NCBI GenBank assembly: GCA_933207985.1
Contig: OW240920.1
Coordinates: 128,374,073-128,438,072, forward strand
Origin: Pelobates cultripes
Taxonomy: Eukaryota > Chordata > Amphibia > Anura > Pelobatidae
Length of the DNA stretch: 64,000 bases
Direction: 5' to 3'
Part shown: positions 21,019 to 34,800 of the stretch, piece after piece
Position numbering within the stretch: position 1 is the first letter of the stretch
Layout of the letters: every line of letters begins with the position of its first letter
Notes under the pieces: model-generated
Database searches by the model: none
Told to the model about the DNA's origin: nothing
The model's input: the letters and a program-made list of their open reading frames with translations, nothing else
Position numbers and translations under genes: made by a program

Positions 21019-24000
21019 GTAATTAAATCACATTACAGGGTGATGAGTGTTTGCTAACTAGTGCTGGATATTTTTAAAATATTGGTAAAGCATTTCTATT
21101 TAGAGATGAGGGTATTATTAAACATTATGTCGTTTCATGAGGTAAAGAAGAAAGCGTGATTATTTTTTATTATTATTATTCTTATTCAAGATGATATGTT
21201 GAAATATATTTATTTGCAAAATGATTTTTTTTTTCATTTTCTTTGAAAAAAAATTTGATTAAAAAAAATTAGGACTCCTAAAGCCCAATCCTACAGGATT
21301 TTTTTTATTATTATTCAATTCATTTTTGTGTAAATGTTTGTTGTAAATAAATGAAACTAATGGCTATTTCTAGATTTGTATATTATTATTTCGAGTCATC
21401 TCGCTGAGAGATTATCTCTCATGTTTCACGGAGATAACAATGTGATTTCCGTGCATAAGATAAAATATTTAGATTAGTTTTAGTTTTTGTATGATTGATT
21501 TAGAAAATGAAAAACTACACAAAAACAATTATCTGATTATGGAAATATTCCTTTTTTACATTGTTATTAATATTATTATTATATTTATATAGCGCCAACA
21601 AATTCCATAGCGCTTTACAATGGGTGGACTAACAAACATGTAATTGTAACCAGACAGGTTTGACACACAGGAGCAGAGGGGTTGAGGGCCCTGCTCAATG
21701 AGCTTACATGCTAGAGGGAGTGGGGTATAGTGACACAAAAAGGTAAGGGGACTATTAAGGAAGTAGATTGGTAGAATAGTATTTAATGAAGACTTCGTAT
21801 GGGGATTTTTTGGAGCCATTAACAGTTTAATAGATATGTTTTTGTGATAACATTCATGCTGAAGTCATTAAACAGTAATTTGTGAAGATTTCCAAGAAAA
21901 TTGCTAATTGAAATTCAAAGCAGTTTACTGATCTGGACTGAATTATATTCCAATACTTACTTATCAAGCCACCTTAATATTGTTGTATCATGTCTATACC
22001 TTGTTCATCTCTTGTATGATTATTTCAACTTTTCCTTCTTTTTAGTATTTGATATTTTTCTGATGTACTAAAAATGTATTGCACAAAAAAATCAAATGAG
22101 TCAAACTGATTTTTTTTAAATAGTGTATTTTGGTCCCTTAGGACACATGACATGTGTGACATGTCATGATTCCCTTTTATTCCAGAAGTTTGGTCCTTAA
22201 GGGGTTAAAATATTCCTCCCTCTTTCTCTATTTCAAATAAAAAAAAAAAATCAAACGTGATTTTTTTTATGTATATATTTTATTAATGGAAAAAAGTTCT
22301 TCTGAAAAAAATGTTTTATTTTGTTTTTTAAATGTTAACCCCTATCTGACAAAAGACTAGTGATGCAGTCTAGCAATAACTCAAGAAATCCACTCAGCTT
22401 GCCGATACGCTCTGCTACGGCCGAATACAGGTAGCTGACAACTTCTTAAAAATGATACTTTTAAAAGTTAGAAAAGAGGCAGGTCAAAATGACAACATGG
22501 TAAAAAATTTTTACAAACAAACAACCTAATATTGACTGCTATATTTGTCAGAAATTTGTAACAACATGGTCGAGTGCAAAATCTTAAAATGCCCTATATT
22601 AAAAAAAAAAGTGTAAAGTTTTCAATTAGTATGCCATGGTGGGGAGATAAATGGAAGCTGGGGGCTGTTATTTGGTCCTAAAATCGCTACATGCCAAGTA
22701 AATCAGTCCATGATAATTGGAAATTTGAAAACTGAAATCTAGCATCTACATGTAAAGGTAGCTATACTTCCTCAGAAAAAAATAATCTGGGGACTTTACA
22801 GTATTGACGTTGAACAATAAATTGTATGAAAAACACAAATAATAAACTATAGCCAGGAGATATGGCAGAGGTTGGAGACAGCATTAAAATGTCTAAATAT
22901 CCAGTGGGGTCTAAATAGGATATCATAAGAAAGCTCTGTCTGTCTTTTAAAATACAACACATAATTTGTATGGGTGTTCAGAAACAAGGAGCATTACATT
23001 GTTGTTAAACGATCATCTAACAGTAGTGCCAAGAACTTGGTCACGTATTCACAGAATATCAGAAAAACCTTTAGTATAAAGGCATTCAATCATTTGTAAT
23101 TTGTGTTTTTTGTAAGCATTTTTTTTTGTCTCCAAGCTCTCATCAAACCAAGATAAAATATGCAGCCCATAGCCATTATCACAACCAACTGTTTTTGATC
23201 TTAAGATAATACATTCGGTGATACACAACCAAAACATGTCAGTACTTGTTAGCTACACTTGTGGTTCTAAAATGTTGAAACTCCTTTAGAAATATTTTGT
23301 CATCCAAAGACCAGACAACTTTCCGCAATCACATGAAGGTAACCAGACATATTATATATACCGCTATATATATTTTATGATTGCTATATCCCCCTTCTTA
23401 TAAAAAGGTTCTGAACAGTGTCTAGGGCATTGTTTCCAAAACCAGTCATCAAGACCCACCAACAGCCTAGGTTTTGTTAGCATGTCCATTGGAATAAAAC
23501 ACTGAAATACATCAAACCTGGATTGTTGGCGGGCCACGAGGATTGGTTTGGGAACCACTGATAAAGGATGTTTGAAAAGTGTTTCAATTTAGACTGAAAA
23601 GTGATGCTTTTTTAGTTGTATATTCTGACAGATGTTTGTACTTCCACAATTATATCTCACCAGCTATAAAATACTGAATGTATATTCTGTAAGTATTCTG
23701 TCTCACTTTCTTTGTGACAATAAAACTGGTGCAAGATACTTTTCTGGTTGTCAGGAAAGAAGGTCGGAGCTCAGGGTGCGGACACAGGTAAGACAGTTGG
23801 GAACAGTAAGGTTCAAATTAATAAGATGTAGTCCAAAAACGGTCCAAGGGTCAGTATCTAGGCATTAAAGTGTCAGGAATAACAGGCCTGGCCAAAGTCA
23901 TAGTCCAGGTAATCAATCAGTCTGAGTGGAGTAAACAGGGGCAATCAAAATTCAGAGAATAAAACAAGGGTCACAATACCAAGAGCATGATTATAAGAAA

Positions 24001-27000
24001 AGAAACACTCAAACCATAGTAGGAATAGACACAGAAAGACTAAGCAACATGGTAAGTAAGCTTAAAGACAAAGTTACAGAATAAAAAATAAAAAAATAAT
24101 TAAGATCCCACACCATGAGGGGGCATATAGTGCCATCCCATGCTGCTTAGTAGACCACCTTCTCAATATATGAAAAAACAGGTTTGAGCTATGCCAAAGT
24201 TAGATATGTATGTGCTGTTGACCGATAATCATACAAAACCGATAATCTGTAGCTGGATAGCATATCATGTTAGAAAAGTACATGTTAATAGGTTCTTGTT
24301 GCAGTCCAGAAGTTTAGTTTAACTCTGATAATGGCTATATGGTGATAATATCTTCAATTAGATCAGCACTCATAGATTTATGCAGTGGCACATTTAGTTA
24401 AAATGTAATTGTCCTCCTCATCCTGGCTAACTAGACATTTCATCGTCTCTTTTTATAAATACGTTTAATAAGTGCTTATTGAGGCAAGAGGGATGATAGA
24501 AGAAAATAGAAAGGGGGGACAATAAGAGGTGAGAAAGGAGGAAAGGAAAGAGGGATGGAATTCCTATTAAAGATAGCAAAGAGAGAAATTGCATGGAGAG
24601 AGTTGGGGAAGGCACATCCACTACCCAACCCCTAGTAGAAGCCTGCCACTCTAGAATCTTGCATGTAATCACCCACTGGATGACCTATTCTGCCCTTTCT
24701 GCTGGGTTCGCATATGAGTTGAAGTCTGTCGAGGATAAAACTTCAGCCAGTAAAAGCCTTGCCTCCCACACTCTTCCTATCTCCTGTCATACCTTGTGTC
24801 CCGCGCCGTCCTGGTCCCGCCGTCCGTCCTCTCCTGTCGGGCGATGTGGATCGCTGGCGGGCGTTGCGCGTGCACACCTCCAGGGGCGTGCGCATCTGGG
24901 AAAGCGTCCGAGGACTTGCGCGCGCACACAAGGTAACCGGCAGCGGTGACGTGAAATCAAATTTTGAAGAGATAGTAGCCTATTGCTACTATCTATTAAT
25001 AACCTCCCTCAATTCTGTCCCTGCCTATCAGTATTCACCTTGCCCTATATTAACCTCCTTCTGACATCCCTTACTTGCCCTGTCGTGGTTTATTATAGCC
25101 CGAGAGTGCGTTCTGAGTAGATGTCTTTTCTTTGGTTCCTGACTTCGGCTTGTTTATCGGTTATTCTCGTTTCTGGCTCCCTGACCTTGGCTCTGTCTAT
25201 TCGCTTTCCCGTATTCTCTGTATTTCTGACCTTGGCGTGTTTGACTATTCTTATCTCTCGTTCCTACGTTAAGTCCGGCCACTTTAAGGTCCGGTAATTC
25301 TTCTACCTGTGTTCGCCTTTATTGTTCTCTGGTTTGCGTTTTGGGGAGTATAAACCTTGACATCTCCACAGTAAAGGAAGAGACTACCAAAACAAGAGGA
25401 CATAGTCTTAAATAAGAAGGTCATAGGTTTAATAATAATTTCAGGAAGTATTACATTACTGAGAGGGTAGTAGATGCATCGAATAGCCTTTAAGCAAAGT
25501 GGTAGAGGTTAACACAGTAATGGAGTTTAAGCATGCATGGGATAGGCATAAGGCTATCCTAGCTATAAGATAAGGCCAGGCACTAATGAAAGTATTTAGA
25601 AAATTGTGCAGACTAGATGGGAGGAATGGTTCTTATCTGCTGTCACATTCTTGTTTCTCATGGAATCCATCTGTATCACCTCCTTGATCCATGCCACCCA
25701 CAGAGACAGAGGTGGTGATATGCACTTCTTCCAAAACATCGAAATCAAGGACTTGCTGAGTACAGGAGGCGAGGAATGACAGACTCTATACTGAACTTTT
25801 AAAAACTACACCCCCACCAACTTCCTGTACCACCTCCCAAGGAATGTTTTTCTTCGATTTGTGGCTAAGTTGGAAATTGTTTCAAATTTGATTTTTTTTT
25901 GCCTTCTTCTGAAAAAAAATGCTCCAAAATGTTCAATAGATGAATTGTGATACAAACAAAATGGGCAATGGACAAGGTGCCCATGGCGCCAAAGAAAGAT
26001 AATTTATGGTTAGTAGACATGTGCAATTCATTTAGTTTGGAAATCGTAAATTCGGATGCTTCCGGGTTAGGGGTTGGGGTAGGGTTTGGGGTAGGGTTAG
26101 GGTAGGGGTAGGGTAAGCATAACCCTATTCCTAACCCTACCCCTACTCCAAACCTAACCCTACCCCTACCCTTAACCCCACCCTTAACCCTACCCCTACG
26201 CTTACCCCTAACCCTACCCAAAACCCTACCCTAACCCTATCGCTAACCCTACCATAACCCTAACCCTACCACTACTTCTAAACTAACCCTACCCTAACCC
26301 GACCCCTAACCTAACCCTACCCGTAACCCTACCCTAACCCTTCCTCTAACCCTACCCTAACACTACCCTAACTCTACCTCTAACCCTACCCATAACCCTA
26401 CCCTAACCCTACCTCTAAACCTACTCTAACCCTGCCCCTAACCCTACCCTTTACCCTACCCTAACCTTACCCCTAACCCTAAACCAACCCTAACCCTACC
26501 CTAAACCTTTCCCTAACCTAACCCTATCCCTAACCCTAACCTAACCCTACACCTAACCTAACCCTACTCCTACCCTTAACCCATACCCTTAACCCTACCC
26601 CTTACCCTTCACTAACCCTTTCACTAACCCTACCTATAACCCTCCTCCTAACTCTATCATAACCCTACCCCTACACCTAACCCTATCTATACCCTACCCT
26701 AACTCTACCCCTACTGCTAAACTAACCCTACCCTAACCCTGCACGTAAACTAACCCTACCCCTAACCCTACCCTAAACCTACCTCTAACTCTACCCCTAA
26801 CCCTACCCTACCCCAACCCTACCTCTAACCCTACCCTAACCCTACCCCTAGCCTAGCCCTAACCCTACCCATAGTCCTGAAGTGTCGAAGTGCCAAAGTT
26901 CTGAAGTGCCGAAATGCCGAAGTTCCACATTTCGGGATGCCGAACCAAATATATTTCCCATGCACATCCCTAATGGTTAGAGCACAGCCACTAAATCAGT

Positions 27001-30000
27001 CATTTCTTCTCATTAGATCTGTGAACCAAATATATTTTGCAGTACACTAATAGACACCTTTTCCCATAGTCATATATATTTATTTCTGGTCCTTCCCTCC
27101 TCCCCCTTTATTGGTCATTTCTCAAGTGATCCGTGAATAATATGAACATTTAGTGGCCTTAACCATAAATCATTTTTTTTGTGCCATGGCCACCTCATCC
27201 ATTGCATATTTTCTCTGAATAATTTTTCCCAAAACGGCTGCATAAAATTTCATCCAAACCAAAATGTCACATGGATGAAACATTTTTTTCTGAAAAAATT
27301 ATTTGGACAAACCTATTTTTTTTGCTATAAACAAGTCTAGTATTTGTTGTCAGGTTCTCTTAGTTGTACAAAGCATGAATAGGCTTTAATTTGTAGAATT
27401 GTTTCTAAAAATAATGCACTTAAAACTCCTTATTAAAAGTCCTTATTAAACTGTGAACTCAGTTTGGTTTCTATCAAGTCATATTCTGAACGTGTATGTC
27501 TTCAGATTTAAATAATTATTCTGTAGATTTACTGGCATGACGATATCTTTCATTAATTCCTTTAGTTACTATCTCATTCTAATTCCCAGAAGTTAAGGTT
27601 ATTGGTGTTGGAGACTCAGACAGGTTAACCATACTCAGAGGATGTCCTGGTATCGCAGGATTACCTGGACTGAAAGGGGATGTTGGACCACCAGGTGAGA
27701 AAGGTGAGTGCAGCTCATTGTCCTATAAAAATAAATGGAAGCAACTATAAGTTCTTTTGATAGTCAAAAAAGCAGGTTAAAGGGTTACTCCAAGGACTAT
27801 GATCACTGCAGTGATTTGAAGTGGTCATGGTTCAGAGAAAAGGCAGTGTTTACATTCCTGCCTAGGGACACCTCCAGTAGCTATTCCTCTAATAGCTACT
27901 AAAGGTGCTTCGTGGGGCAGTGCTGTTGTTCAGTGTCTCCACACTATGCATGGAGAAACTTAACTTCCCCATAGAGATGCATTGATTCAGTGCATCTCTA
28001 TGATGAGATACTGATTGCCCAGCGAGGCATTTGATCCGCCCCCGTCCCATCCCACCTACTTTGTAATCTCATCCAATTTTGGATGTGGATCGGGGTGCAG
28101 CCAAAAGCCGGTGCTGAAAATAAGATTTTTACACTACTTAAGGGGTTGACGGAGGGGGGCATGGAGCTAAATTGTAGTTTTAACAATATAGGGCAGTGAT
28201 GGCGAACGTATGGCATGCGTGGGCTGGCTGTGCTTCCCCCTCCTTCACCAAAGGAAAAAAAGAAGGGAGAAGGGGTAAAGATTTTAATGTATAGGTCAGG
28301 ATTATAAAAAAAAAACAGACACATTTGCTATCTGCAGCAACCCCCTATCCCCCTCACACACAGCACCCCCACACAGCACTCCTAATACACACATCACTCC
28401 CCCCACACACACACAGCACTCACCCCCACACACAGAGCACCCCCCTCACACACACACACAGCAACCCCCCACACACACACAGCCCCCACACACAGCCCCC
28501 CCCACACACACACAGCACTTCTCACATACACAGCACCCTCCCCCCACACACAAAGCAATTCATACCAAAATAAAGGAAAAAAAGAATAAATAAAGAAGGT
28601 TAAAATGTTACTCCATGGACCATGATCACTGCAGTGATTTGAAGTGGTCATGGTGCCTGAAACCTGTATGCGCAGCGTTTTGCTTTGAAACACTGCAAAT
28701 ACAGAGATTAAAGACATCTGGCAGCATCAGATGCAGGGCCGCCCTGTCCATAGGTACCGGTGGGGTCATGGCTTTAGGCGGCACTTTGACAGGGGCTGAA
28801 TTTGCTATTTCTGTGTAAAGGAATACTATATTGCTAGGAATACAAACGTGTATTTTAACTCTATAGTGTTACTCTATCTATATGGACTATTGGGTCACAC
28901 ACAAAAAAAAAGTTTTACTAATTTTTAATCCTCTGGCACGCTGATCTTGGTATGGCTGCCCTGAATTCTTGGATGAGATCCTTAATTCTGTTGATCTCAG
29001 CAAATCCAATGCTTTCTCATAGGGTAGCAATGGGAGGTTAATGTGCATGCACTGCAAATCACAATGCGAAGCTAATCAGCATCTCCTCAGAGAGAGGCAT
29101 TAAATCAATAGTTAGATAAATGGGCACTGTAGACATAATATTTAAAATCCTCTGGTGACAGTTCCGCTTTAACAATGTTTGGTCAAGTAAAATAAAATAA
29201 AATTAATTTAAAAAAAAATACATTTCACATTGTAGTTTTTGTAGTTTTTTTTTAAACATCTTGTATTTTGCATTGCATATTGTAACGAGTATTTCACATA
29301 TCTACACATACTCTGCTCTTTTTCAGGGCAGATGGGAGCTGCAGGCAAAGCAGGTCCACATGGTCCCAAAGGTGAGATACTTAGTAACACTCTACACTTC
29401 TAGCACTGTAGAAACACCATGCCACCCGGTTACAAAAGTGAATTTTCCAAAATATTCTGTTTTAAAAGGTGGTCTTAAGTACTAACAGAGTGCCAATCAA
29501 CATGGAACCCTGACAAACTAGCAGATATATTCTATTTATGAATCATCCCCTTTTCCATTTTTGTAGCACTTTTTAGAAAAAAAAACACTTTGATAAATCT
29601 CCCTACTGTTCAGATCTGTTTGTTTATTTTCTACTTGTAAATATTAATTAATTGTTAAAAAGTAAGAGTTAAGGACAGGATTTAGTTTTTGTCAAAAAAT
29701 AAAATCAGGATTCTAGTTTCTCATGGAGTCATGAAAACCTTTAGATGTTTATCAGCCAATACTTCATTCAGTGTTACCAACTATACTATAACTGCATATT
29801 TGTAATCTCAATTATCACATTACTGTAACTACCATGGAAGCAAAGCTTTGATAGACATATATCACTTCCGTCAATCCGTTGTTACCTAAAATGTCTTCTG
29901 CTCACTTTCCAAATCCAGATTATATTAAGACTGAAAACAATTAAATGGGCACTATAGACACTTTATTTGCTTTGTCTCATTCAACTGGTTACAGTGTCTA

Positions 30001-31819
30001 ACGTCCCCAGGTGTCATCCTTTAATTTAGCATTCATCAATTAAAAGGGACACAGCAGGCAATGTATCTGCTTCCTCTCATTGAACTGGTTAAAAAGGGAA
30101 GTGGAGGCACACCCAGAACATACATCTTACAGGACTGGTTATAAATTGATTTGGATGTCAATGAGTGAAATAAGTATTTGACCCCTTCGACTTAGTACTT
30201 GGTTGCAAAACCCTTGTTGGCAATCACAGAGGTCAGACGTTTCTTGTAGTTGGCCACCAGGTTTGCACACATCTCAGGAGGGATTTTGTACCACTCCTCT
30301 TTGCAGATCCTCTCCAAGTCATTAAGGTTTCGAGGCTGACGTTTGGCAACTCGAACCTTCAGCTCCCTCCACAGATTTTCTATGGGATTTAGGTTTTGAG
30401 ACTGGCTAGGCCACTTCAGACCCTAATGTGCTTCTTCTTGAGCCACTCCTTTGTTGCGTTGGCTTTGTGTTTTAGGTCATTGTCATGCTGGAATACCCAT
30501 CCACAACCCATTTTCAATGCCTTGGCTGAGGGAAGGAGGTTCTCAACCAAGATTTGACGGTACATGGCCCTGTCCATCGTCCCTCTGATGCGGTGCAGTT
30601 GTCCTGTCCCCTTAGCAGAAAAACACCCCCAAAGCATAATGTTTCCACCTCCATGTTTGACGGTGGGGATGGTGTTCTTGGGGTCATAGGCAGCATTCCT
30701 CCTCCTCCAAACATGGCGAGTTGAGTTGATGCCAAAGAGCTCGATTTTGGTCTCATCTGACCACAAAACATTCACCCAGTTCTCCTCTGAATCATTGAGA
30801 TGTTCATTTACAAACTTCAGACGGGCCTGTACATGTGCTTTTTTGAGTAGGGGGACCTTGCAGGCGCTGCAGCATTTCAGTCCTTCACAGCGTAGTGTAT
30901 TACCAATTGTTTTCTTGGTAACTATGGTCCCAGCTGCCTTGAGATCATTAACAAGATCCTCCTGTGTAGTTCTGGGATGATTCTTCACTGTTCTCAAGAT
31001 CATTGAAACTCCACGAGGTGAGATCTTGCAAGGAGCACCAGACTGAGGGAGACTGACAGTTATTTTGTGTTTTCTTCTATTTATGAATAATCACACAACT
31101 GTTGTTACCTTCTCACCAAGTTGCTTGGCGATGGTCTTGTAGCCCATTCCAGCCTTGTGTATGTCTACAATCTTGTCCTTGACATCCTTGGACAGCTCTT
31201 GGCTATGGTGGAGAGTTTGGAATCTGATTGATTGCTTCTGTGGATAGGTTTCTTTTATACAGGTAACGAGCTGAGATTAGGAGCACTCCCTTTAAGAGAG
31301 TGCTCCTAATCTCAGCTAATTACCTGTATAAAAGGCACCTGGAAGCCAATAATCTTGCTGATTGATAGGGAATCAAATACTTATTTCACTCATAGACATG
31401 CAAATCAATGTATAACTTTTTTGACATGCTTTTTTCTGGATTTTTTTTTTTGTTATTCTGTCTCTCACTGTTAAAATACACCTACCATTAAAATGATAGA
31501 CTGATCATTTCGTCACTTCGTCAGTGGACACATGTTCAAAATCAGCAGGGGATTAAATACTCCCCCCTCTCTCCCTCTCCCCCTCCTCCCCCAAAGTTTT
31601 GTAAGTTTAGTTCAGTTCCACCATATGGTTATATTGTGTTAAGTCCACCACTACTTCACAGTACCCCAGTATTGGTGGGGCCTACACTAATTCCATATGA
31701 TATGAATTGTGAGTATATACATCAAAGCACTATCCCTTTAATTAAGGAAGAAGACACCTTTAATTGTTTAGTTTTGCCACTGCATTTCTTGGTATTGTGT
31801 TCTTATCACATTATTTTTG

Positions 31820-31853
<34 letters not shown>

Positions 31854-34800
31854 TAACAATGCTCTTACAACAGATTATTTAAATACACATTAGCTTATTT
31901 AGCACTAGCACTATTGGATTATCCATATGATGGAACTGGTTCCCCATATTTCTTTGCTAAAATAGGGGATTATAAGTACTCTTGTAAAATTAAAACTGTG
32001 TATTGTTTTGTCTGTGTGGGCTGTTCACAAGCCTGCCTCCAGGCACTATAACCAATTCACAGAGATGAAAGTGTTATATTTACTACAGTGTTCCCCTTAA
32101 GACTTGTTTTCAGCTGTGACTGTGGAAAGAAATTTAACTTTTTATCGATCCTTCTCTTTCGAATTCTACCTCCAATTCTACCACATATAGGGAAGTAGAC
32201 AGAACAAACCAATAGTGACTGATTTAAGAGGACCAGCTAGTGTTGTCTTTTTTGCCCCCACCTGTCTTCCCTTCCTCTCCTCACTGTGCCCATAATAGTA
32301 AACCAACCACAGTCTGAATATCTAGGGTTGTTCTTCCGACCACGAGTTGTAACAGCATCGTTAAATGAGGAGATAAAGGTGAACACAACAGAACTTTTCT
32401 TTTCATTATTATTATTAGAATTGTATTTGTCTAAAAAGCAAGTGTGAAATAGAAATGAGAGCATTGATTAGTAGACCATGATCTGTGATACGTATCTTGT
32501 GTTATATAAACTATTTGCTTTTTAACAGGGGATCCTGGCGATAAAGGAACACAGGGGGAGAGAGGTGAGTTCTATGGAGACATCATCAAAGGAGTCGATT
32601 TGCTGGCTCTAATTGTAAAAGAAAGGCCAAATAAACAAACTGGAAAAAAAAACCTAACTTAAACTCCAGTGTAATGTTTCACCATAACTTTCCTTTATAA
32701 CCTAAAACATAAACGCAAAAATTAAGATTAAGAAATTTCTTTTTAGTGTTGCAATCATATATTTGGTGTGTTTTTTCCCTAAATAAACTTATTTGTTTTA
32801 ATTTATAACCTATAGGAGAGAAAGGAGAAAATGGCTCACTTGACACAATATATGGTGAGTTCTAGAATTTGACAATAAGTCCACATCTTGGATGTGTGCA
32901 CTTGGATGGGTAAGTACTGCATACATTTAATAGAGAAATGCTCAATGTATTCCGGGTACCACAATGGTATTAGGAATCCAATTGTGACTGCACCCTATGG
33001 TAACTATATGTTGTGTTGGGTAAGAGGAAAGCCAGCAGAGGCTTTCTGATTCCTGTGAACACCAAAGCCACAGCCTCTGTGGGTGATATTTACCACAGCT
33101 ACAGCCATTAAAGGGACACCTTAGTCAGCAGAACCACTACAGCTTTATGTAATTGTTCTGGTGTGTATAGTATGTCCCTGCAAGCATTTTAATGTAAACA
33201 CTGCCTAGTAAGACCTCTAGTGGAGACGCTGAACGCACCTTATAGGGTACCTTATGATGGGATGCTGATTGGCGTAGCCTGACATTTTGCTGCACATGCG
33301 AAATAACATCCCGGTGTTTTCCTATGGGAAAGCACTGGACTGTCTCAGATCCTCAAATACTTTGTGTATGTTGAGACAACATGGACAATCAAGTAAAAAC
33401 TCCCAATGTGATCGAATATATAATGTTTGACATAACCAAGGCAGCAGGAAAGTCAATAAGTGAATAGGCATTTCTTTAAGCTATATTCTCAGGCAGTTAA
33501 AAAAAAATCAATTTAATGTTATTCTCTCTCAGTTGCCAAGAACTGTAAGGAGCTGTTGGATCAGGGGTTCTTTCTCAGTGACTGGTACACGATCTACCCA
33601 GATGGCGAAACTCCCTTGAAAGTGCTGTGTGACATGCACACAGATGACGGAGGCTGGATAGTAAGTTATCATCAATACCTGGTCTGCAGAAATATTCTTA
33701 GTCTCCAACAATATACCTACATCGAAAGAATCACAAATACAAGCTATTGGGCATCTTCTGGTCCCCGATTAGATTGGGGTATGGATTTAGACTAATTGAG
33801 GCCAGACCACTCTAATCCATAATATTGGGACCAGGAGACTTGGCATTTCTGGTCCTACAACCATTATTTATTTATTTATTACCTTATATCACAGAGGTCA
33901 GAGACTGTGGAGGAAGGGGTAGGGGCAACAAGCCCAGAGCCAAATCACAGCATATGGCTCTCATGGATAGCGCTGTGGGACTTTTTTTAAGGATGACATC
34001 CCACAGCGCTATCCATGAGAACCATATGCTGTGATTTGGCTCTGGGCTTGTGAGTACCTGACTTCCACACCAGTTAACACCATATTTGTACTGACAATAT
34101 TACGCTATATTGCTTTGTGTATTTTATAGATACATCCAGAAGTGTGATCCACCTATTGTATTGTATGTATCATATGTTTGCATTTTTTGGAGTGGTGTAA
34201 GGGGTTTTCACTCAGGTGGTCTGTGGCACTTAGTACTACCACACTTATTCCCACCTATTACTGTATATATTTTCTTATTGTTTGACACTCACGAATAGAC
34301 ACACACACACACACTAAGAGACACACACACACTCACTCACTAACAGACACACACACACACACACTCACTAACAGACACACACACACACTAAGAGACACAC
34401 ACACACACTCACTCACTAACAGACACACACACACATACTCAATCACTAACAGACACACACACACACACTCACGAACAGACACACACACACTCACTAACAG
34501 ACACACACACATTAACACAATCACATTTTTTTTTAATTCAATCCCCCCAGCTTCCTTACCTTTGGGAATGCTGGGGTGGATTATCACTTTCCCTGGGGTC
34601 CAGTGGGGCTGCTGGGCTCCTGGGTGGCTGGCCGTTCACTGCTGTTGGCGAGGGAGCACTAATCCTCCTGTTCAGCTCCCTCGCGCGCAGCGTAGTGATG
34701 CCGGAGCCGGAATGACATCATATTCCAGCCCCGGCATCACTGCGGTGAGTGTGAGGGAGCTGAACAGGAGGATTAGTGCTCCCTTGCCCCCCCTTCCCCC

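Noticed and set aside
24593..25064. Arg/Pro-rich ORF on the plus strand
   Set aside because: Falls across the border of a solo LTR with a 5-bp target duplication; no conserved domain.
26063..26875. Ancestral chromosome-end fusion site
   Set aside because: The orientation fits, but inverted ends, an exact 8-bp flanking duplication and an empty site in the paralogous intron explain it better as a mobile element cargo.
28325..28573. His/Pro/Thr-rich ORF (and 56508-56837)
   Set aside because: CA/C-rich simple repeat shared by both intron 2 copies.
30726..30980. Plus-strand ORFs over the Tc1 transposases (also 62354-62738)
   Set aside because: Antisense shadows of transposase; the minus-strand frames contain the DDE motifs.
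33556..33795. 79-residue ORF starting inside fibrinogen exon 6 as a separate gene
   Set aside because: The reading past 33660 is intron; the donor gtaagt and in-phase junction to exon 7 restore the standard fibrinogen-like sequence.
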